This document shows positions 50,201 through 62,033 of a stretch of DNA of 64,000 nucleotides, piece after piece; position 1 is the first letter of the stretch; the number at the start of each line of letters is the position of its first letter. The notes under the pieces are model-generated. The model saw only the letters and a list, made by a program, of their open reading frames with translations, did not search any database and was not told where the DNA came from. The stretch covers positions 5,047,001 to 5,111,000 of the forward strand of contig NC_092670.1 of NCBI RefSeq assembly GCF_964355755.1, in the 5' to 3' direction. This DNA is from Antedon mediterranea. Taxonomy: Eukaryota; Echinodermata; Crinoidea; Comatulida; Antedonidae. The position numbers and the translations under genes were made by a program.

Positions 50201-51366
50201 ACAGTGTTTATGGGAACTCTTTAACTTTCCCATCAACTAGATATTTACATTTAAATTAAACCTGTTACTGTAGGTCTTAACTTAATTATAACATTAATCA
50301 TTGTGTACTATCCCACTGGTACATTTAGCTTGAGCTATTTTGCTAATGATGAATTGATAATAAATTTAAATTGTATAATATTGAAATATGTCTATTTCTA
50401 TTTATCGATCAACATATTTGAAGAAAACATACGTATAATTTCTGGTTTCCATTGGGAATTCTAAATTAATCATGTCCTCTTAAACTAATTTAACAAACCC
50501 TCTCAAAGGATATTATTCAACATGGTAAATTGTAGGCCTAATATTATCACAACTCTTTATTGTTGCAATAATAATACGATTTTACAAGGGATAAATTAAA
50601 TCGTTTGTCCAGTTTTACTTTACGTTAGGTCAGTACTTTTTACGATGTATTACTTTATTCAGATTTCTCCCATCATTTTTAGAAGTTCAATATTTTTTAG
50701 ATAAATTATATGAATTATGTCTACTTAATTTGTTTTTATTACAGGCCTACTGAATTGTTTACACATTATAAATCAGTTTTATACTATGGCTGACCAGGTT
50801 TGGATATTGTAAACACTTTTTGTCAATTTATCCTTTTTAAATTATCATCAAATAATAATATGAATAATTGTTGTTAAACCTGAAATAGGCCTGTATTTTT
50901 TTAAATAAAACCAATAAAATATTAGGGTAAATTATTCCATAACAGAACAGGGCAGGAAAGTGAGGAACTTCCATATGAGTTTAATCTGCTAAATTGTGGT
51001 GAACTATCGTTCCTCTAATTCTATGTCTACACTATCAAACGTTATGTAAAAAAAAAGTGATGTGCTCATGTACTTGATGATATCATATTTTGGCATATAA
51101 CTATCATATTTGGGCACACCACACTTTTTTGTCACATAAGGTTATGATAGTGTAGACACGGAGCTTTAGAAGAGTCTATACTACAGTAATATCGGCTATT
51201 AATGTACAATTAACCGTCATACAATGATACATACAATGCATTCCGTTTGAAAATATTTAATTATAACTTACCCGTTACCGCGCATGTCTGAGCACATTAC
51301 ATATTCAGTGAGAATTAAGAAAAATATCACAAACAGCAGATTTCCATTACTTTGCTTTCTTGCCAT
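47234..51366 (-). CDS. Secreted precursor, probably CRH/DH44-like neuropeptide (complete, 128 aa)
   Basis: Coding exons in reading order 51366-51272, 49451-49293 and 47366-47234 join in frame; donors are GTAAGT and GTGAGT, acceptors CACCAG and TTCCAG. Residues 1-26 are a signal peptide (hydrophobic NLLFVIFFLILTEYVMCS). A spacer is followed by PSLNRLLRDALVERTEAEIE, then KRR (about 73-75), an acidic piece, and KR at 87-88. The last segment GQSDGIVSLYVLSKELAEVQ continues to ISDMKKQMDIQ and ends G-R-K-K-stop, a Gly amidation donor plus basic cleavage residues. Cleavage at KR and GRKK would release a 35-residue amidated helical peptide. Its I-V-x-x-L-x-V-L-x-x-x-L spacing and length fit the corticotropin-releasing hormone/insect DH44 family, which has been reported in echinoderms. 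No cysteines follow the signal peptide. The class is inference; a different amidated peptide is possible. Upstream lie a non-coding exon and TATA box. Confidence 0.75.
47527..47709. mobile_element. MITE, family A, in intron 2 of the neuropeptide-like gene
   Basis: AAAGCGTGGTTCCCACTAGC to GTTCTAGTGGGAACCAAGCTTT, about 183 bases, almost fully palindromic through TTGACCAATCACAAGC and GCTTGTCATTGGTTAA. Confidence 0.85.
48468..48631. mobile_element. MITE, family A, second copy in the same intron
   Basis: AAAGCTTGGTTCCCACTAGC to TCTCTAGTGAGAACCATGCCTT. About 760 bases from the copy at 47527-47709. Confidence 0.8.
48990..49237. repeat. Third copy of the tRNA-carrying repeat, with a diverged tRNA
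   Basis: AATTTGAAACGATAAAGATG, the tRNA-like body at 49047-49117 (minus), GGCGTGGTACGGCGGAACAG, then AATTAATGTTCTTTGCCTG and a TA microsatellite. The tRNA keeps loop ATATCAA (anticodon AUC) but has one acceptor mismatch and one in the anticodon stem. Confidence 0.75.
49500..49960. repeat. Two tandem-repeat clusters in intron 1 of the neuropeptide-like gene
   Basis: 49500-49570: four diverged copies of GAGGCCGAGTTGACTT. 49737-49955: about ten occurrences of TTTGCACATTT, TTTGCACAAATGTG or close variants at irregular spacing, several forming short palindromes. Function unknown. Confidence 0.65.
51019..51170. mobile_element. MITE, family B, in intron 1 of the neuropeptide-like gene
   Basis: CTATGTCTACACTATCAAAC at the left and GTGTAGACACGGAGCTTTA at the right, with GGGCACACCACACTTTTT in the centre. 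It lies about 100 bases from the donor of the first coding exon. Confidence 0.8.
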
Positions 51367-52042
51367 TCTTTAATCTTTTAAAGGTAGAAAACATAAAAAA
51401 AAGTGTATTGTAAAACATGGATTAAGAGCTAGGTGATTAGATAAAATAACTTTAAGATAAGGTATAAATTATATGCTAGGTGCAAAGTATACAATTTTAA
51501 AAAGAACATATTTTTGTATAAAATATTTCAACATGCACTTATACGTGAAGTTCCAAAATGCAAATATCAATATACTTATTCGAATATAACATCTATCTAT
51601 CTATGTAAGTTTTTATATGGCCCCTACAAAGAACAAAGCGCTTAACAATACTAGCATTATAAATTGAAAAGATTTTTAAAAATTTGTTTAAGTTTAAGTA
51701 GAGGTGCAGAATTCGCTCCTCTTAAAATCGACAGGAAGCGCGTTCCAAACCAGCTTTCCGATTAGATGTGGAACGAACATTCGGGTGGGGTCATCAACAT
51801 GTTTTACCTTCATGCAATTCAATAAGATTCATTTCCACCTGACTAATCATGTTTAGTGTACCAGCTCTCCACGATCATGACAATATTAAAGTCATATCAG
51901 ACGAATATTGTTTCTACTTTCGAGTGTGTTTTTTTTATTATATAATATTTTTTTAGAAGAAGCTTATAAAACAGATCCAGTACATTAAAAATATTTTGAA
52001 CCTGCCAAATAACATTTCTAATCTCCAACAAGTATCACTTAC

Positions 52043-52104
52043 CTTTGAGAAGTTTTCAAATTGTCCGCGGCCTTCGTCGTCTTCTGCAACTTTAAGACAG
52101 TGCT
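52043..52104 (-). other. Non-coding exon 1 of the neuropeptide-like gene
   Basis: Ends with TCTCAAAG then a consensus GTAAGTGA donor; the start is set about 30 bases downstream of the TATA box. The matching acceptor lies just 5' of the ATG exon (CTTTAAAAG or GATTAAAG, near 51370). Confidence 0.55.
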
Positions 52105-52127
52105 TACATCGGCTTAGAGCCTGGGCT

Positions 52128-52135
52128 TTTTATAA
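52128..52135 (-). promoter_or_regulatory. TATA box of the neuropeptide-like gene
   Basis: TATAAAAA within TTCTTATAAAAAGCCCAGG on the minus strand, 85-92 bases before the GTAAGT donor of the leader exon. Spacing fits a focused promoter, common for tightly regulated peptide genes. Confidence 0.6.
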
Positions 52136-52925
52136 GAATCAGATCAAATATTGACATGCTACGATTTCGAGTAGCTTCTAACATTGTTTTAAGTATATTA
52201 AGTGGCTTAAGTGTTTTTTATTTGAAAAGAATATCAGTGTGAGTATCTATTGAGTATATATAATTAAAAACCTCCAATAGGTTGCCAGTTGATACGAGTT
52301 TTAATCAAGTGCAATATATGTATGTTGTCTCTTAATGCTTCCTGAGAGTTGTATTTACACGTTATTGTCGAAAGTTCTAACTACTTTACACTTGAAAATA
52401 TTGCTGTGACGTATGCAATTCATTCACAATTTAGACTTGGATTATTTCCAAATGTTTAATACTGTATAATCTATTCTTATAGATATGATGTCATAAATGG
52501 GATTTTATATTGAAACATTACTTTTGGGCGTTGATAATTCTAACTATATTACTTTTATTATTTTTTATTTTGTAGTCCACCAAGTAATAATTAACATGGA
52601 TTTATTGGGAGTATGTTTCTGACGCATTGTCAACAAATACAATTATCAATTTATACTTGTAATGATGCCATTAAATTATATTGTAATATTTTTAAAACGG
52701 TAACTATGATCGGGCGTTGGATAATTTCAATTTTATAGAAGCCGTAATCCAAATAATTAGAAATAAATAATAATACGAAACCATCCAATATTTTAAATAA
52801 AGAGGATGGTGTGTTATATATAGATAAAAATACAACCTGTAATTATTAAACAAATATAATTTGTGACCTGATATTATAAATATATTCATTTGTACGCAAA
52901 TATGTTGTATTGTTTAATATGAGTA

Positions 52926-53180
52926 ATGTTGGTTCTACGATTTGCACTTTCGAAACCTACCCTTTTATATTTTATGATTAGGCATAAAACCTCATTGCAT
53001 AATAATTCGTATTATAATGATGTATTAAATAACATAGCGCATGACAGTCGGGCAGCAAAGTGGTTGACCTCGCGAATTATTACCAAATCAAAATTTGAAT
53101 TGCCGCCATCTTGGAATCGCGATAAAGCAAGTAGTGCGGAATTACAAAATGCAGCAAAAAAAATGTTCAATAACATTTAA
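52926..53180 (+). CDS. Unassigned ORF, 84 codons
   Basis: ATG ORF beginning MLVLRFALSKPTLLYFMIRH, with a basic/hydrophobic N terminus and a polar, Trp-containing C-terminal half (PPSWNRDKASSAELQNAAKK). The C-terminal part has more protein-like composition than most AT-rich ORFs here. A possible acceptor (TATGATTAG) lies at 52972-52980, so residues after about 20 could instead be a last exon. I recognise no family; no TATA or clear leader was found. It may be chance or a repeat relic. Confidence 0.25.
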   Translation: MLVLRFALSKPTLLYFMIRHKTSLHNNSYYNDVLNNIAHDSRAAKWLTSRIITKSKFELPPSWNRDKASSAELQNAAKKMFNNI

Positions 53181-54351
53181 ATAGCATATTCATACAATTA
53201 AATTTATATTAATAAAATTCAACTAAGGAGTTTACGAAAGATAGGCTACTTAAGAAATACTGCCGAGATCGGTTCCCCCACACGGCGTAGGGTACCGCAG
53301 TGCTAAGGGGCCTAGGTAGGAAAAAATCTGATTTTACCCGTTAAACATGCTTGAACCAAGGCCATTTTAATATATATTATCCAGATTATATATCAAAACA
53401 AACTGATAAAATGATTTGTTGATTTGCTTCTGATGAGAAAAGTGCCGGATTCATTTCGCTGACGGCGAATGAATACACGAATTTTCGCCATTTTCTAGCA
53501 CTAGCCTTGGGTACCCAGACAGCTGATAACGATTATATTCGATTGTCCAGACGTCTCTGCTACTGGTGCTCAATACTACAGTATGTATTACCATGGACCT
53601 ATAGGTCCATGGTATTACTGTACATATAGTACTGTATGTTTAGTTTTTGCTTTCTTTATGGCAAAATAAATATTTAATTTTTATTATTGCTTATTTTCCT
53701 TTAACTTTATCCCAGAAGTACATATTATTATATATATGCATATTACAGTCAAGTTGCAACTGGCACAAATCCACTCCACTTTGGTTACTAACTAAATAAT
53801 TAATACAGTAGTATAACATCATATAACTAACAAACAAATTAACAAGTTAATAAATTAACCACCATTAAATAATTTTATTTACACAAAAGTATTTTACATA
53901 CAGTATAACATGTAATTGTAATATCTTGTTTACATCGAAGTAAAATATGCCTATCAAACTATCTTGCTCAGGCTAAAATATCAAGTTATATATGTCAATA
54001 TTTGAGTTAAATCATCGCGATAATAAACATTTTTATTTATTTTTTTATTTTTAAAGACATCTGTTACGTACATCAATTTACAAATATCAAAATAGGATTG
54101 TTTTTGCAGCACAAGATGAATCACAAGTCGGATAGTTTATTCTTAGAAACCTGAAAGAAAAATAATGAGCTATTCATAGTTAAATAATTTTAATGTCAAC
54201 TTTAGTCATCCTAAATTGTGTCGCCATGATCACTACTACTATACTGTATATATAAATATCATACTATGTACGACCATCCAAATTACCTCATCCTACCTGC
54301 AGTCCTTCCTAGCCTAGGCTACATTATTGTCATTACAAACCTCCAACAGCC

Positions 54352-55184
54352 GGGATATGACCGGTTGGGCCGCCGACAAGTTGAGCCGCCGGTAATTTCT
54401 ATGAAACGCCCAGTGCGTCTTTTACGACATTTCGCGTAGTGATAGAGGGGTGTCCTAGTACATAAGTTCATGGTCTTTAGGTTTATGGTGTCATGAAAAT
54501 AAATAATAATTACATACTATAATTTTGTTGGTTTGAACCGCCATAACAACACAGCAAAGGAAAGTAGTCATATTTAATAATTTAATTGTTTTTAATCTTT
54601 CAAATCTTTCAAATTCTTTCAAGTCCAGTGCACTCCATAATATTTTTCTCGCGTAAAATCATGTTGTCTCTCAGGACTAATAATAGAGTATTGATACTCT
54701 TCGAATGAGGTTAAATAATTATTATTTTTTATCTACTATCTTTTAATATCATATTTTATTGAATTTTACAATGTTAATACACAAAATATTTTACTAAAAA
54801 ACGGTGATTTTATGCAATTATTTTACCGAAAAATGGAGTAGGCCTAGTTCATACAACTGCCGCCTAAAGGGGGCAACATGTTTACGTCATTTTTGGCTAA
54901 AAACGATCATTTTCGGTCACGTTTTAGGCCTTATATTTTGGAATCTACAAGTCAGATATTCATAATTATTTCTCTTTAATTATAATATTTAATAATATAT
55001 ACTAAAAACCGTGATATATAAACTTTGGAATATACATCGTTATATCTAATAATTAATATAAATAGAACTTCTATTAAATAAATAGAAACGAGCACCGGCG
55101 AAAGTAAGCATTTGGCGTTTCATAGAAAATAACGTTTTTCTGGCGGCGGCTCAACTTGTCGGCGGCTCAACTTGGCCTAATCCC
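54352..55184. mobile_element. hAT-like non-autonomous transposon with target duplication
   Basis: Ends GGGAT and ATCCC; the terminal inverted repeats contain GCCGCCGACAAGTTGAGCCG and its complement, with a partial second copy of AAGTTGAGCCGCC. AACAGCC flanks both sides (54345-54351 and 55185-55191); the eighth base also matches if the end is shifted by one, which would suit the 8-bp duplication of hAT elements. 833 bases, no coding capacity. Confidence 0.8.
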
Positions 55185-55871
55185 AACAGCCACAACATAT
55201 TTTCTTTTCTTTGGCAAAGAATTTCCCGTAATATAGTCCTAAATTAATTAAATAAATTAAAAGGTCTAGTAGGCCTAGGACTTTCTTTAAATATCCGACG
55301 ATATATATCCATAATTCAGTGGATATAGATTCAACATTTTAAACATAATATGGCTTCACATTGATTATAATAAGCCGGCGATATGCCACTAAAAACTAGC
55401 CTGCGGCCCTCTCTATCCCTCTACAAATAGCACTGGGTTTCCGTCAAATGGGCTAGCCTAGGCCTAGAATAATACAAGTTGGGTACATTTTTTTACAACC
55501 AAATAATCTACAATTATATTGCAATATTTACCAAACTAGCACCAAATCCAAAATAATAAAGCTACTAAAAACATATTTTGGTATATTAACTGGTTTAAAA
55601 ACGGATTGCACATAGTGATTTTGAAGGATTGAAATTACTCAACCACACGGCCTGTACTAAACATACGAATCCAAGATGGAGTCTGCTTAGAATATATCCC
55701 CAGCTTTGAACGGATATTGAATCCGTCCCACAAGCTGAACCAAGCTTAAACTTTCAGAAAAGATAGATTAATAACCTAATAACCAACCACTAAGTTTTTA
55801 TAAAGGTTCCGTGCTGATGAGAAAAGTGCCGGATTCCCTACGAAACCAAACAAATAAATCATGTAGCCTAC

Positions 55872-55960
55872 CTCAACGAACACCTCCATCTGCACTTTTT
55901 TCTTCAATAAGCTCTGTCGTCATTTCCTGGGCTATTTATACCAAAATTTTGTGGCGGGAA
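55872..55960 (-). promoter_or_regulatory. Possible promoter with tiny first coding exon
   Basis: On the minus strand an E2F-like TTCCCGCCAC (55960-55951) precedes TATAAATA (55940-55933). About 45 bases on, ATG (55889) opens six codons MEVFVE up to a GTAGGC donor after 55872. Possible downstream minus exons at 55567-55532 and 54150-54121 would extend and close the frame, giving a very short protein. None resembles a family I know, so only the promoter is proposed, and weakly. Confidence 0.3.
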
Positions 55961-57098
55961 TAATCTTCCATATTAGGAGTAACAATTTCCAAATATAGAA
56001 AGATATAATTTAACCCGGATGGTGGAAATTGCAGCAGATTTGTAAGGGTATTCCCATGCAAAATGCTTGCCGCGAAGTGAAAAGCGAACCGGAAGTCACT
56101 ATAACTTGGCGATGCTCATTGACCTGCGCAGTTAAAAAACAGCGTTTTAACGGTTAAATGAGCACTTTGCTGCTCGACTGATGAAGACCACTAAACTCTT
56201 ATGTGTACGGTATATTATAGGACGCGAACCAGTAATAAGCATTGACCAATCACAAAACACGTACAACCACACGCGCGCACGTCAGCTATTTGAGTTCGTT
56301 ACAAACTAGGGTGATTTTGCACCAAGCTAATATAGTTGACATCCATTTTAAGGCACCGTTTGTGTGAGGAATTGGCCTACTTTTTATCAGTCTTACTACC
56401 CACATATCCTATCACACTTTACAAGAGTAAGGCATTATTACGGGTTTCAAAATCTACCAGCATTGGTGGGCTAACCTTACTTGACCTGATGTCCTAAATG
56501 AACAATATGAATATTGTGTTTATAAATTAATCATGTATAAACATTAGCCTTATATTCTAGGAATATTAGTAAGGGAGTAACCACAGGTTGTCTCTTCCCA
56601 CAAATTCATCACCGCAAAATATCATTGGCGAACTCCCTGCTGCTTGATACCATAGGCCTAAATTAAACCAAATCTGATTGTTTAGTAGAGCTATAACCTG
56701 TTACATGTGGAAGTTCATTGTACGATTCGAAATAACATGAATTCGGTAAAATGATCATGCATAGGCCTTGAGCATCTTATATTAAATTGACACCGTAATT
56801 TGACAACAAATTATTTTAATTGTAATAGTAATCTTGTGAAAATATATCGAGTCCACTAAGATGTTTGTTTAAAATTAACTAAACCCTCGTCAACTACGTC
56901 AACTTATGTGTTCAAACCAAGACATTGAAATACTGTACTTATCATAGAAATCATAAATTTACTTTTTGACACTAATGCGGCAATTCAAAATATTCTACAT
57001 TTGTCATGTACAATATTGAAACAGAAATACAGTACATGAAACTATACAGCTAAACTTCTGTACAGAAATTTGATTATTGTTTAAAACTATTACGGATT

Positions 57099-57208
57099 TT
57101 TAGTCGCGTGTTATTAGTCGCGTGCAAACGCAACTCTTCAGCTCACTATGTCGGTCGGTCGGTTGGTCGGTAACACTAACTCAAATTTGAGCATACGACT
57201 GCATACAT
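57099..57208. mobile_element. MITE-like element, family C
   Basis: TTTTTAGTCGCGTG (followed by a second TTAGTCGCGTG), GCTCACTATGTCGG with TCGG tetramers, ending GCATACGACTGCATACATG. Same orientation as the copy at 5619-5726. Confidence 0.65.
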
Positions 57209-58288
57209 GTATATGGCTTTGTTAAAATACATCAAACATTGCATGAAACACTTGGAATTAAAATAATTGATGGTGGTTGCGTGTTGAGGGAGGGTAAGAT
57301 GATTGGAAATTATAAATTGTATTGAAAGTTATAACAGCAGTTATCTTTTACGATTATTGTCATTGAGCATTACACTTCTCAAAGATGATCACTGAGAGAG
57401 TCTCCCATCCAGAATTTATTATTTATTTATTTTATTTTATTTCCTTTATTGCATCAAGTAAACAGTGATGAAGTTGACATAAATATAATAATAAATATAT
57501 AAAAAAAACATAGTATAACACAGACCAAACAAGTTACTAAAATATATCACAAATCAGCCATCATAGTACATCCAGTAACACAAACCAAAAGGGGTTCACA
57601 ATTTGCTTATCATTACTCAGTTTCTGATCATTCACCAATCATTGAAAACTCCGTGGAAAGTAATGAAGTTTTTTGTGCGTTGTGTCCTGACTTTGGGGAG
57701 GGTGAATGATCTAACGCGTCGGAGCTGATGGTTGTGTGTGGGAGGTTTAGGTAAGAGAATGCAAACGGAAGTAACTTTATTATACAAATTGAAGAATTTA
57801 CCTAAAATAGACACTCACTGGCCTACTATATACTCACCATCGTCTTGTATGCCCTTATATGGTACAAAAAGATAATGATAATAATGCAATGCAATAATGT
57901 ACTGTGCTGACTATGACAGAGAAGATGCAATTAAGGCTGGATCATCAGGATTTAACATTAATATACAAGGTGCAGAATTCTATGAAGTGGTGAGGAAATG
58001 TGCATTAGTTTTTGGAGTCGGGTACGGTAGTTAATTTAGGAAATAGCCTCTCCTTCTGAGCCGAACCTATTTTTGTATTCTCGTTACGGAATAATGAGCT
58101 ATTATACTTGTCGCACCTTTCTTTAACTTATATATTAAAATAAAAAAAGATATTCTATATCAATATATTATAAGGTGTATGTCAGTAATGTTTGCACATA
58201 GCGTTCATGTTTCAGATAAAAAAAAACACTTTATAACCGACTTTGTTTTTATAAAATCATTGATACAATTATATAAACTAGACATTGT

Positions 58289-58352
58289 ATATGGCTACAG
58301 TCGCGTGCTCAAGTAAGTGTTTACCGACCAACCGACATAGTTCCGCGACTAA
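58289..58352. mobile_element. MITE-like element, family C (inverted, short)
   Basis: ATATGGCTACAGTCGCGTGC at the left, GTTCCGCGACTAAAA at the right, centre GTTTACCGACCAACCGACAT. Confidence 0.6.
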
Positions 58353-58728
58353 AATACATTTTTTTTATTGTGTAAATGTAATTGGGAAGAAGGTGTTTTA
58401 AAGGTCTATTCTATATGACCTTAATTGCCACTACTTCTATCCTTCTTTTCTTGTTTATGTGTCTTTTAAAATGTAATGAATTAAATTACATTTTTTCTCA
58501 GCAAGGTGAAAAAAAATACTACTATACTATGATATTAGAATGTGGCAACTCAGATCTTTACCGTGACCGCATCACTCAGTCAAAAATGACTATTTCAATC
58601 AATTCTTTTATTTCAGAAATTTCATTCATATCAACAAACGTGTACAAACAGAAACAAAAAATCGCAAATTATAGACGTTAGTTATTTTCCTTACCCATAG
58701 TAGGCCTATACAGCAAGTCAGAGTGCGT

Positions 58729-58872
58729 TAAGCTTGGTTCTCTATAGGACGCAACGCAAGCGAGTTGACCAATCACACGCGACTGTTCGAATAGTCTATC
58801 GCTTGAGATCGGTCAAACCACTTTGCGTTGCGTTACGTCCTTACGTTGCGTACCAATAGGAACCAAGATTTA
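58729..58872. mobile_element. MITE, family A
   Basis: TAAGCTTGGTTCTCTATAGG to CCAATAGGAACCAAGATTTA, with internal GTTGACCAATCACACGCGAC and GCGTTGCGTTACGTCC. Confidence 0.75.
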
Positions 58873-59994
58873 GTGGAGATGCGGCGCAAAATATATTTTT
58901 TAGGGATTGAAATCAACATTGTTTCTATATTTCTAAGGAATGAATACAAAAAAACCCTAAAATATAATTATTGTAAAATAATACATTTATATATATACAC
59001 ATTCTACGTGGGACAAGCTACACTTCTGCTTAAAAAAATTGGACTTACTTGGTGGTTGTTTTAGCAGTATTATTATTATCGTTTCTTTTCTTTTTTGTCG
59101 TGGGGAATACCCTACATTTACTTAAATTGATTTGTTATTTGTCTGTGTTACTACAGACAGTCACTTTGGCATTTAAAGTTGTGTTGTGGCATCTGCTACT
59201 GCCCTTCTTGATGTTCCGATGAGTATACGTAGGCCTAGCATCATAGTTGTATTTGATTGTTACGGTATGTCTACTATCTGCTTGGGAATGCCTGCACATA
59301 CGTCGAGGAAATGTCTCATTTTATGTTTAAGTGTGCAGTTGTTTATGTCCGTCAAATTTGCGTCGGAATCCCAAGTCACTCTGAAATTACTCAAAAGCAT
59401 CAAAATACATTTAGCAACGTCATTTCTTACGCTAAAAGAAATTGGACAGTGTGTTCTTATTGTACGTTTTTACAATTATTACTTAATTTAAATATAGTCT
59501 AATGGACAGTCCACAAAAAGCCTATCGTATCTTACAGTATTTTTTAAAGTATTACGTCATGCGTCTCCTTCGGTCTGCTTTTCATCCTACTCGCCTTCTT
59601 ACGTCATATAGGCAACTGTGTACAGTGCTTATTTATATACAATTATTATAAATTAATGGCAAACGTTTTATTGTTTTAATATAATATGTAGGGGTTTGCC
59701 AACCCACGTGTTTCATTGACACTATATATCCATCCAATAGGCCAGCCTACATTTGATTAATCTGATAAGACGATGCATAAATCCTAATTCTAATAATTAT
59801 CTAAGTATCGCAATGGATACTTAGGCCTAATGGAAAGAAATTATTTATTAAATTAACTGTTAAATCAACACTCACACTGAATAGTTAAATATCAAATTTT
59901 ATAATACAAATTTCATCTTTCACCTTATCAAATGTTGTACAATTTACACTCATAAACAAGGGTATAGGCCAGTTGACACCCGAACTTTTGCTAC

Positions 59995-60110
59995 CCGGCC
60001 TTAAGCCACCAAGCCCGTTGCCACTGGGATTTAAGCCACTAGGCTCATTGCCACTCGGATTTAAGCCACTAGGCCCGTTGCCACTTGAGCTTAAGCCATC
60101 GGGCCCTTTG
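59995..60110. repeat. Minisatellite, about 32-36-bp unit
   Basis: Four diverged units of the form TTAAGCCACTAGGCCCGTTG plus CCACTCGGA. The GC content is clearly higher than in the surroundings. Confidence 0.75.
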
Positions 60111-62033
60111 TCACAGTAAGAGGAGGATCAATATGAAACGCTTGCAGCGCAACAACCGATTGATCACGTTTACTTGTTTTATTAGTTTAAGCGGCAGTCA
60201 GAATGACAGTTACTTGACTTATGGTTACACAGCTAATGACAACGTTTTATATATATTTTTACTATTCATCAGCATACAAACTTTCTATAATATCATAGAC
60301 CTAGGCCTATATATAATTTATCATGCCTTTTGATTTAACTCGTACGCCTATTTTACAACACATACATTGGCAGCGCATTTGTTTTTAAAATTCCATGTCA
60401 GTTAAAATTATACTATCTATATATCTATCAACGTACAAAAGAATTGGAGACAATGTAGACGGGCATTGGTTTGGATTTATCTTGATCTCCGGCCAATAGA
60501 CATACTGTACACGTCGGCTACTCACTGTATAATCAACGTACATAATGTTGACGTTACAAAAAGTCGGACAGATAGTCATCTCATCGTTTGTTACGCCGAG
60601 TGTATGTAACTAGTTATACTTTTTATATCATCTACCTATTAGACCTAATCTATAAGTCCGTGGTCTTGTTGTTCCCCGTGACCCTTTGTTATTTTCTATG
60701 CTGTAATTTAGTTTTTATGTTCTTGTGACGTCATTTTGTATAAAACAAAACTGTTTTTCTGTTTTCCCTTTTGAAAACTATTATTATTACTGCCATTATA
60801 TCTATTCATATCTCTCTTTACATCGATGTATAATGTTGTTGACTATTAAACTAAAACATTTAATTCACATCAACAATCAAATTAATATATATTGCACGAA
60901 TTGCTAATTTGGTAATTTTCCAATATAGATTAAAATCAAATATGAACATTATCTATACTCCTTACGGCTGAGTCGTGATTCCTTTCAAACAAGAAACGGA
61001 CGTTATAGCTTAATATAGCACAGATTAAAGTTAACCCCATAAAAAAAGAATAATGAGTTACACGTATCGGCGAGTGTGTAATGTTATTTTAATTATTAGA
61101 TACTTCCAATCAGTTCTAATTTGTTTTCATTTTTATTTTTGTTTTTTAATGGTTATTTATTATATTATGTTATTGACTTGTTGCTTTGTTCATTACAGTT
61201 GTTCGTCACGTCCAATCAATCGGTGATCACATTTCCATGAGTTTACATTTTTTAAATCAATACAATTGTTATACACAAAGCATCTGTTGATTTGGACAAT
61301 CTTGTTATTTTGTTCATAACAAGCTACTTGCCTCGCCTTACGTCTACAAACGACTTTTGTAATTTGCTTAGAATAGGGAATCTCCCTACTATGGAGATTG
61401 TCTTCAAAAACTTTTAAGTAATCTACGAACGATATTTCTTTACGTAAATTTAAAAATCAATCCAAACCATGCAACCTACAGCTACACAATTAATTTGTTT
61501 ACAAAACTATGATGGTAGGAACTATTATTCGCTATTCGCTATTATATTGTCATTTCGTGCGATTTCCGTCAGTATCGTGTCTGGAGACAATTATAGCACC
61601 TGCAGTTTCTTGTTTGCTGACTACAACGTTTGGGTTACAGCTTATGCCTTGTTCGTGCTATCATTTTTTTCACATTAGGTCCTAAAGTAGTAAAGTATCA
61701 TGCAGCATTGACAACCCAGATTTGTTAGTGCGAGGAATTTGTTTGCGGAAAACAATATTCCATCATTTTATGAATATTTGTGGATTTCGACTTACCGATT
61801 TCTTACAAGAATAATGAAAAGCAAAAACAGAATGTTAATTTGTATATATAAATATTTGTTGATGGATTCAAACATGTACTACAAATGGAGAGAGGCATTA
61901 TATACCAATAGATAAACGTTTTGGTCTTCTCTCCTTTATCTTTTTTTGTGTAATGTATTATACCATATGGACAATTGTCTGAAATAAAAGTTGAATTGAA
62001 AAATTAATGAATTCTAGAGTATAGATAGAACAA

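Noticed and set aside
55814-55850. Hammerhead ribozyme core (CTGATGAG followed by CGAAAC)
   Set aside because: The bases between the two boxes cannot form stem II, and stems I and III are not evident. The second copy of the first box, at 53433, lacks CGAAAC.
58382-58681. 99-codon ORF with a hydrophobic start
   Set aside because: Begins at TTG rather than ATG for the stated length and has no recognisable domain; the hydrophobic stretch reflects T-rich DNA.
59186-59502. Two overlapping ORFs of 101 and 81 codons
   Set aside because: Long but with no motif, no splice or promoter context, and a Leu/Ile/Ser composition typical of chance ORFs here.
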